This document shows positions 5,234-8,390 of a DNA stretch of 8,390 bases, piece by piece. How positions within the stretch are numbered: position 1 is the first letter of the stretch; every line of letters starts with the position of its first letter. The stretch is from UBA1081 sp045658165 (GTDB lineage Bacteria > Bacillota > Clostridia > Oscillospirales > Acutalibacteraceae): contig JAZOUN010000160.1 of assembly GCA_045658165.1 (NCBI GenBank), positions 1 through 8,390 of the forward strand, given 5' to 3'. A model generated the notes under the pieces. That model had not been told where the DNA came from and did not search any database. It was given only the letters and a program-made list of their open reading frames with translations. Both the position numbers and the translations under genes were made by a program.

Positions 5234-6361
5234 TTATTTCCCGGGTGATAAATATGTAATTGGATTCTGTGCGGATTGATTTGCTTTTAAATCGCTGATT
5301 GATTTATAACGGTAGAATTCAGCTGCTTCATCAAGCTTTGTGTAATCTTTACACACAAAATAAATACGGTTTTTTAATCTTTCATAATCCTCTTCTGTTA
5401 AAATATCTCTTTGCGGAACATCTGTCATTTCATAGCCGTAATGCCATGAATCAGGCTTATAAACAGCAACAATCAAGCCATTGTATACTCCAAAAACATA
5501 CTCCACATTTCTTGTACGGATTGATCTCAGCGATGCTGCCCAAAATCCTCTTACAGCGTCATAAAGTTCAGCTTCACTCATATCTCTGCGATACATTTTA
5601 TTTATTTTTATAACAAGAATATTGTGCTTTATATCCTCTTTTTTCAAAGGTACTGCACCATATAAAATCTCAAATTCTTCTGTTGTAAGACACTCATGGA
5701 TATGATGTCCTGCCACTTCATTTGTAAGCTGAATATCAGGCATAAATTTCAGCAAATTAATAAGTGTTGCTTCAGCTGCAAAAGCTTCAGCTTCACTTAA
5801 TCCGCGGTTGACAATCAACCGCTTTACGCAGTAACCGTTCTTTTCAATATCTTGTATTTTCTGAAGCTTCTGTTTTTCTGCTTTTCGTGATTTTCCGCTT
5901 TCAAATTCATGCGAAAAAACTCTGTTTCCGGTACCTTTTCCAATATAAAAAACTTTGTCATCTCTTGGGTCAACAAGAGCATAAACATAAAATCCGTTTA
6001 ATGCTTCAAGTGTTTTTTCGGAAAAAGAACTGATATGCTTTGTGTTTTCTGATGCCAGGAGCTTAAGGATTCTTTCAATTATCGGTTTTACCTGTCCGTT
6101 CCGCTGACGTCTTGCAAAACTGCCGTTATCGAAATGATCCTCACGCAATAACATTGTAAGCAATGCGCAACACAGATTGTAATCGGCATCGGGTAAACGA
6201 CGCAATTCTGCATCACAATCAATCGGTGCAGTTGTCATAAGCTCACGATAATTACCGATTAGTGCATCACACTTATCCAATACATCGTAAAAAATATCTT
6301 CTCTTAAAACATCGTTAGTGTTCAATGTTTTAAACAATTCTATTTTATCAGCAACTTCCAT
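5234..6361 (-). CDS. DUF6508-like / LEM-3-like GIY-YIG domain protein
   Basis: This 375-residue protein has three parts. Residues about 1-105 resemble DUF6508 (CCALLTMLLREDHFDNG at 64-80). Residues about 122-220 form a GIY-YIG nuclease domain of the LEM-3/Ankle1-like type: FYVYALVDP (124-132), FYIGKG (138-143), R147, H151 and the metal-binding glutamate E197 in FAAEATL. The C-terminal part has RGFWAAS (271-277) and VFGVYNGLIVAVY (289-301), the domain often linked to this nuclease type in bacteria, possibly PUA/EVE-like. GIY-YIG enzymes cut DNA; the target here is unknown. ATG at 6361 is chosen because GAGG (6368-6371) lies 6 nt upstream and an earlier TTG (6427) falls in the promoter. It is monocistronic, with its own promoter and terminator. 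The domain calls are from motif memory. Confidence 0.82.
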   Translation of the reverse strand: MEVADKIELFKTLNTNDVLREDIFYDVLDKCDALIGNYRELMTTAPIDCDAELRRLPDADYNLCCALLTMLLREDHFDNGSFARRQRNGQVKPIIERILKLLASENTKHISSFSEKTLEALNGFYVYALVDPRDDKVFYIGKGTGNRVFSHEFESGKSRKAEKQKLQKIQDIEKNGYCVKRLIVNRGLSEAEAFAAEATLINLLKFMPDIQLTNEVAGHHIHECLTTEEFEILYGAVPLKKEDIKHNILVIKINKMYRRDMSEAELYDAVRGFWAASLRSIRTRNVEYVFGVYNGLIVAVYKPDSWHYGYEMTDVPQRDILTEEDYERLKNRIYFVCKDYTKLDEAAEFYRYKSISDLKANQSAQNPITYLSPGK

Positions 6362-6398
6362 AAGCCACCTCGTGTTTCCTAAGAACGGATTTTTATTA

Positions 6399-6427
6399 AT
6401 TATATCACATACATACAAACAAAGCAA
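6399..6427 (-). promoter_or_regulatory. Promoter of the GIY-YIG gene
   Basis: On the minus strand TTGCTT (6427-6422), a 17-nt spacer and TATAAT (6404-6399) precede the gene, with a predicted start near 6392 and a leader of about 30 nt. It shows that the longer reading frame beginning at 6427 is not translated in full. Confidence 0.75.
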
Positions 6428-6446
6428 ACGGATAAAAGCTGTAATG

Positions 6447-6490
6447 AAACAACCGTAAGTTGCTATAATATGCTACCTACGGTTGTTTTT
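6447..6490. terminator. Long-stem hairpin between units 4 and 5
   Basis: AAACAACCGTA (6447-6457) and TACGGTTGTTT (6478-6488) form a perfect 11-bp stem around a 20-nt loop. On the plus strand it ends in five T (6486-6490). On the minus strand, where the methyltransferase gene ends 24 nt earlier, only three T follow, then CATTAC. It most likely ends the minus-strand unit despite the weak tail, as no plus-strand gene lies nearby. The loop contains TATAAT on the plus strand (6464-6469). Confidence 0.6.
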
Positions 6491-6513
6491 GTAATCATAT
6501 TCAAGTTTACATC

Positions 6514-7089
6514 TTATCTCTTAACCCCCGACACCATATACATTCTGTCGTCGGAAATCATTGTGTCTACGTTGAGATAAGGTTTGAGCATATCTGCAAG
6601 GGTTTCTTTTTTTACAAGGGGGACAGATACATTTTTTGCACTGCCGGAGTGACATTCGGCAAGCTCCTTTTCGCTTATACCGTGGGCAATGCTCAGTCTG
6701 CCGTTTGAGTAAAGTGCTTCTGCAAGGTTTTTTATAAGCTTTTCCGGCTCGTCAAAATGGGGAAATGCATTGTAAATCATTATTACATCAAACTTTTCGT
6801 CAAAATGAAAATCTGTCGCATCCCCGCAGATAATGTGTGTTTCCGGGAACTTTTCTCTTGCGGTTTTCACCATATTTTCAGATATATCAATACCCGTTAT
6901 CTCTGCGCCTGCTTTCAGATAATCGGGGAATAGCACACCGGTACCGCATGCAACATCAAGGACTTTTACACCGTCTTTCAAGCCGCCTTTTGAGAGAATT
7001 TCTGCGATTACTTCTTCATTCCGGGTATTGGTTTTGTCCCAACCCGAGGCGAGTCTGTCAAAAAATGCAATAATCTCTTTTTTATCCAT
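6514..7089 (-). CDS. Class I SAM-dependent methyltransferase
   Basis: This 191-residue protein is a compact Rossmann-fold methyltransferase of the Methyltransf_11/25 type. Motif I is VLDVACGTG (43-51), the SAM ribose-binding acid is D68 in TGIDIS, the adenine-side acid is D90 in CGDATD, and motif IV-like DVIMIYNAFPHF spans 101-112. The short C-terminal part holds HGISEKELAECHSG (136-149), a possible substrate lid. It is cytoplasmic. The start ATG lies 2 nt after the stop of the preceding gene, and the weak site AAAGGGA lies in that gene's last codons, so translation is coupled. As last gene of the activator unit it might methylate a metabolite or cofactor handled by its neighbours; the acceptor cannot be read from the sequence. 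Confidence 0.87.
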   Translation of the reverse strand: MDKKEIIAFFDRLASGWDKTNTRNEEVIAEILSKGGLKDGVKVLDVACGTGVLFPDYLKAGAEITGIDISENMVKTAREKFPETHIICGDATDFHFDEKFDVIMIYNAFPHFDEPEKLIKNLAEALYSNGRLSIAHGISEKELAECHSGSAKNVSVPLVKKETLADMLKPYLNVDTMISDDRMYMVSGVKR

Positions 7090-7091
7090 AA

Positions 7092-7781
7092 TTACATCCC
7101 TTTGTTCCTAAAATGAAGCTCTCGCATACCCTCAACCTCGTCACATACGGGCTTGAGATTGCATGTGTCACAGTCAAAATTGACATTGTTCATTATGTGA
7201 TTGAGAGTTTCCGTTATAGCGTTATTCTTCTGCGCGATTTCTTCAAAAGCCTTATGGTCAGCTTCGGGAGAAGTTATATATAAAACCCTCACTCCCCTGA
7301 CTGCAGGATTTTCTTTATACTTATTTATAAGAAGATTGCCCGCATTCTGAAAGCTTATACCTTTTTTTATTGCATCCTTTGAAACTCTGACGGCTTCCTG
7401 GTGTGAGCGTGAAGATGTTCTTATCATATAACCGTCGGGGAAATAGTGATATTTGACGTATTCAGTTTTTCTGATAAGGTTATATAATTTCTGCTCATCC
7501 TGAGTGTCTTCAATCTGTATAACAGAGATTCTTGTGAAGCTGCAGTCTTTTTTTATGTCTGCAAGCTCCTTGCCGATAACGGTGATGCCGTCTTTTACAG
7601 GGGAAGATGTTATAAGATTAAATCCCGTACCTTTAAGCTCAAATGCACTGTGCTTCTGTAGAATCACCTGATTTACACCAACATCTTTCCATGCATTGTC
7701 CGGATTGTAATTATAGTTAATTTCAGAAAGCCCCTGAATATTTTCAAGGGCTCTTTTTATGAGTGAATCAAAAAATTCCAT
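7092..7781 (-). CDS. Cysteine-motif protein, possibly CdhC/ACS-beta-related
   Basis: This 229-residue soluble protein has no membrane span or signal peptide. The C-terminus carries CDTCNLKPVCDEVEGMRELHF with C204, C207 and C213 (CxxC-x5-C), able to hold an Fe-S cluster or metal. The middle has FNLITSSPVKDGITVIGKEL in two recognisable halves (54-63 and 64-73). From memory, such proteins are annotated in Clostridia as related to the beta subunit of the CO dehydrogenase/acetyl-CoA synthase complex (CdhC), but this one is much shorter than true ACS and no CODH gene is in view, so that reaction should not be assumed. Its ATG overlaps the TAA of the upstream small gene (TAATG), with AAAGGA about 11 nt before it. 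Co-translation with the activator suggests a redox or CoA-linked role. Confidence 0.65.
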   Translation of the reverse strand: MEFFDSLIKRALENIQGLSEINYNYNPDNAWKDVGVNQVILQKHSAFELKGTGFNLITSSPVKDGITVIGKELADIKKDCSFTRISVIQIEDTQDEQKLYNLIRKTEYVKYHYFPDGYMIRTSSRSHQEAVRVSKDAIKKGISFQNAGNLLINKYKENPAVRGVRVLYITSPEADHKAFEEIAQKNNAITETLNHIMNNVNFDCDTCNLKPVCDEVEGMRELHFRNKGM

Positions 7782-7939
7782 TACAGTTTCTTGTCCTTTT
7801 TCATTTTGTCATAACGGTGTTTCCACAACCAGTCATAGACCGCACGGACAAGTTTCATATCAAGATTGAACCAGTAAATTGCGAATGTCAGAAGAAACAA
7901 TCCCACAATTACGGCAAGTATAATAAGAAATATTGTCAT
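7781..7939 (-). CDS. 52-residue single-span membrane protein
   Basis: This small protein starts MTIFLIILAVIVGLF and has one N-terminal transmembrane helix (about residues 2-24). An amphipathic, basic, aromatic cytoplasmic tail follows, FNLDMKLVRAVYDWLWKH, ending in lysine-rich KMKKDKKL. The start at 7939 is set by AAAGGAGA, 6-7 nt upstream. A longer frame from 8029 would lie wholly inside the activator gene and has no such support. It begins 1 nt after the activator stop and its own stop overlaps the next ATG by one base. It is likely a membrane tether or partner for the soluble proteins of the unit. I recall this tail as conserved in Clostridia but know no function. Confidence 0.8.
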   Translation of the reverse strand: MTIFLIILAVIVGLFLLTFAIYWFNLDMKLVRAVYDWLWKHRYDKMKKDKKL

Positions 7940-7940
7940 A

Positions 7941-8390
7941 TCAGTTCTCCTTTGCAAGACCTTTCTGTCTTGCATATTCAGCAGCACCGAGAGCACCCAT
8001 AAGCTGAGGGTCCGTTGAAAGCTCAACAACCTTGATTTTCAGCACCTTTTCGATTGCAGCCTTAAGACCTGCATTCTTTGCACAACCGCCTGTAAGAGTT
8101 ATTGAATCTGTTGCGCCTGCTTTTTTTGCCATAACAAAGCATCTCTTTGCAACTGCAAGCTGAATACCTGCTGCAATTTCATCCATAGGCTTACCTTCGC
8201 CGACGAGTGAGATAACTTCACTTTCTGCAAAAACAGTACACTGTGCAGTAATGGGAATTGTATTCTTTGCTTTAAGTGAAAGCTGTGAGAATTCGGGAAG
8301 GGACATTTCAAAAGCATTTGCCATAGCTTCGTAGAATCTGCCCGTACCTGCGGCACATTTATCGTTCATAGCAAAGTTCTTGACTGTACC
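7941..8390 (-). CDS. 2-hydroxyacyl-CoA dehydratase activator (HgdC/BadF family), partial
   Basis: The 5' part lies beyond the right edge; 149 residues of the C-terminal part are visible, beginning GTVKNFAMNDKCAAGTGRF. This is the ASKHA-fold ATPase that uses ATP to push one electron into 2-hydroxyacyl-CoA dehydratases or benzoyl-CoA-type reductases. The NDKCAAGTGRF motif and the following QCTVFAESEV place two cysteines 39 residues apart, the spacing I recall for the cysteines of component A that hold one [4Fe-4S] cluster between two subunits. TLTGGCAKN is the nucleotide-binding stretch near the end, and PQLMGALGAA is the usual C-terminal signature. It leads the visible part of a tight unit. 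It is oxygen-sensitive, so it points to an anaerobic host. The exact dehydratase partner is not in the window. Confidence 0.92.
   Translation of the reverse strand, partial: GTVKNFAMNDKCAAGTGRFYEAMANAFEMSLPEFSQLSLKAKNTIPITAQCTVFAESEVISLVGEGKPMDEIAAGIQLAVAKRCFVMAKKAGATDSITLTGGCAKNAGLKAAIEKVLKIKVVELSTDPQLMGALGAAEYARQKGLAKEN

Noticed and set aside
5236..5247. 12-bp match ATTTCCCGGGTG to 2435-2446 as an attachment-site or insertion duplication
   Set aside because: Both copies are inside coding sequence, do not bound a coherent element, and the match does not extend further; chance is adequate.
6362..6427. TTG-started N-terminal extension of the GIY-YIG protein
   Set aside because: The TTG is the -35 box of a good promoter and would lie upstream of the transcript; GAGG at 6368-6371 supports the ATG at 6361.
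7940..8029. Thirty-residue extension of the small membrane protein
   Set aside because: It would be read wholly within the activator gene in another frame; AAAGGAGA directly before 7939 marks the start.

Overview
The window looks like chromosomal DNA of a low-to-moderate GC, anaerobic Firmicute of the class Clostridia, probably a gut commensal of the Ruminococcus/Oscillospiraceae type. The grounds are strong AGGAGG-type ribosome binding sites, TATAAT promoters, T-tailed hairpin terminators, and an oxygen-sensitive 2-hydroxyacyl-CoA dehydratase-type activator. No rRNA, tRNA, transposase, integrase or CRISPR array is visible.

Layout. (1) 72-1871, plus strand: a two-gene unit with an MFS transporter and an intact type-A chloramphenicol acetyltransferase homologue, closed by a strong hairpin terminator. 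(2) 1861-3176, minus strand, converging on unit 1: four compact genes encoding a 43-residue protein (too short for most gene callers), a 74-residue membrane protein with a TTG start, a 104-residue protein made of 21-residue repeats, and an AT-rich acidic 207-residue ORF whose last codons lie inside the shared terminator. (3) 3324-5067, minus strand: an HD-phosphohydrolase/DUF429 fusion followed by an XRE-type regulator, with a near-consensus promoter carrying a perfect 14-bp palindrome over its -35 box, and a terminator. (4) 5234-6361, minus strand: a monocistronic DUF6508-like/GIY-YIG (LEM-3-like) protein with its own promoter and terminator. (5) 6514-8390, minus strand, running in from beyond the right edge: the C-terminal part of a HgdC/BadF-type ATPase activator, a 52-residue single-span membrane protein, a cysteine-containing protein that may be CdhC/ACS-related, and a class I methyltransferase, all overlapping or 1-2 nt apart.

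How they may work together. Unit 5 is the best-linked functional group: an ATP-driven iron-sulfur electron activator co-translated with a small anchor protein, a candidate Fe-S or CoA-linked protein and a methyltransferase. Unit 3 looks self-regulated: a nucleotide hydrolase/nuclease-fold fusion with its own repressor. Unit 2 has no assigned function and is the most likely place for something undescribed. Units 3 and 4 together put three nucleic-acid or nucleotide-related proteins side by side, which suggests an accessory segment, but nothing in the sequence proves a defence role.
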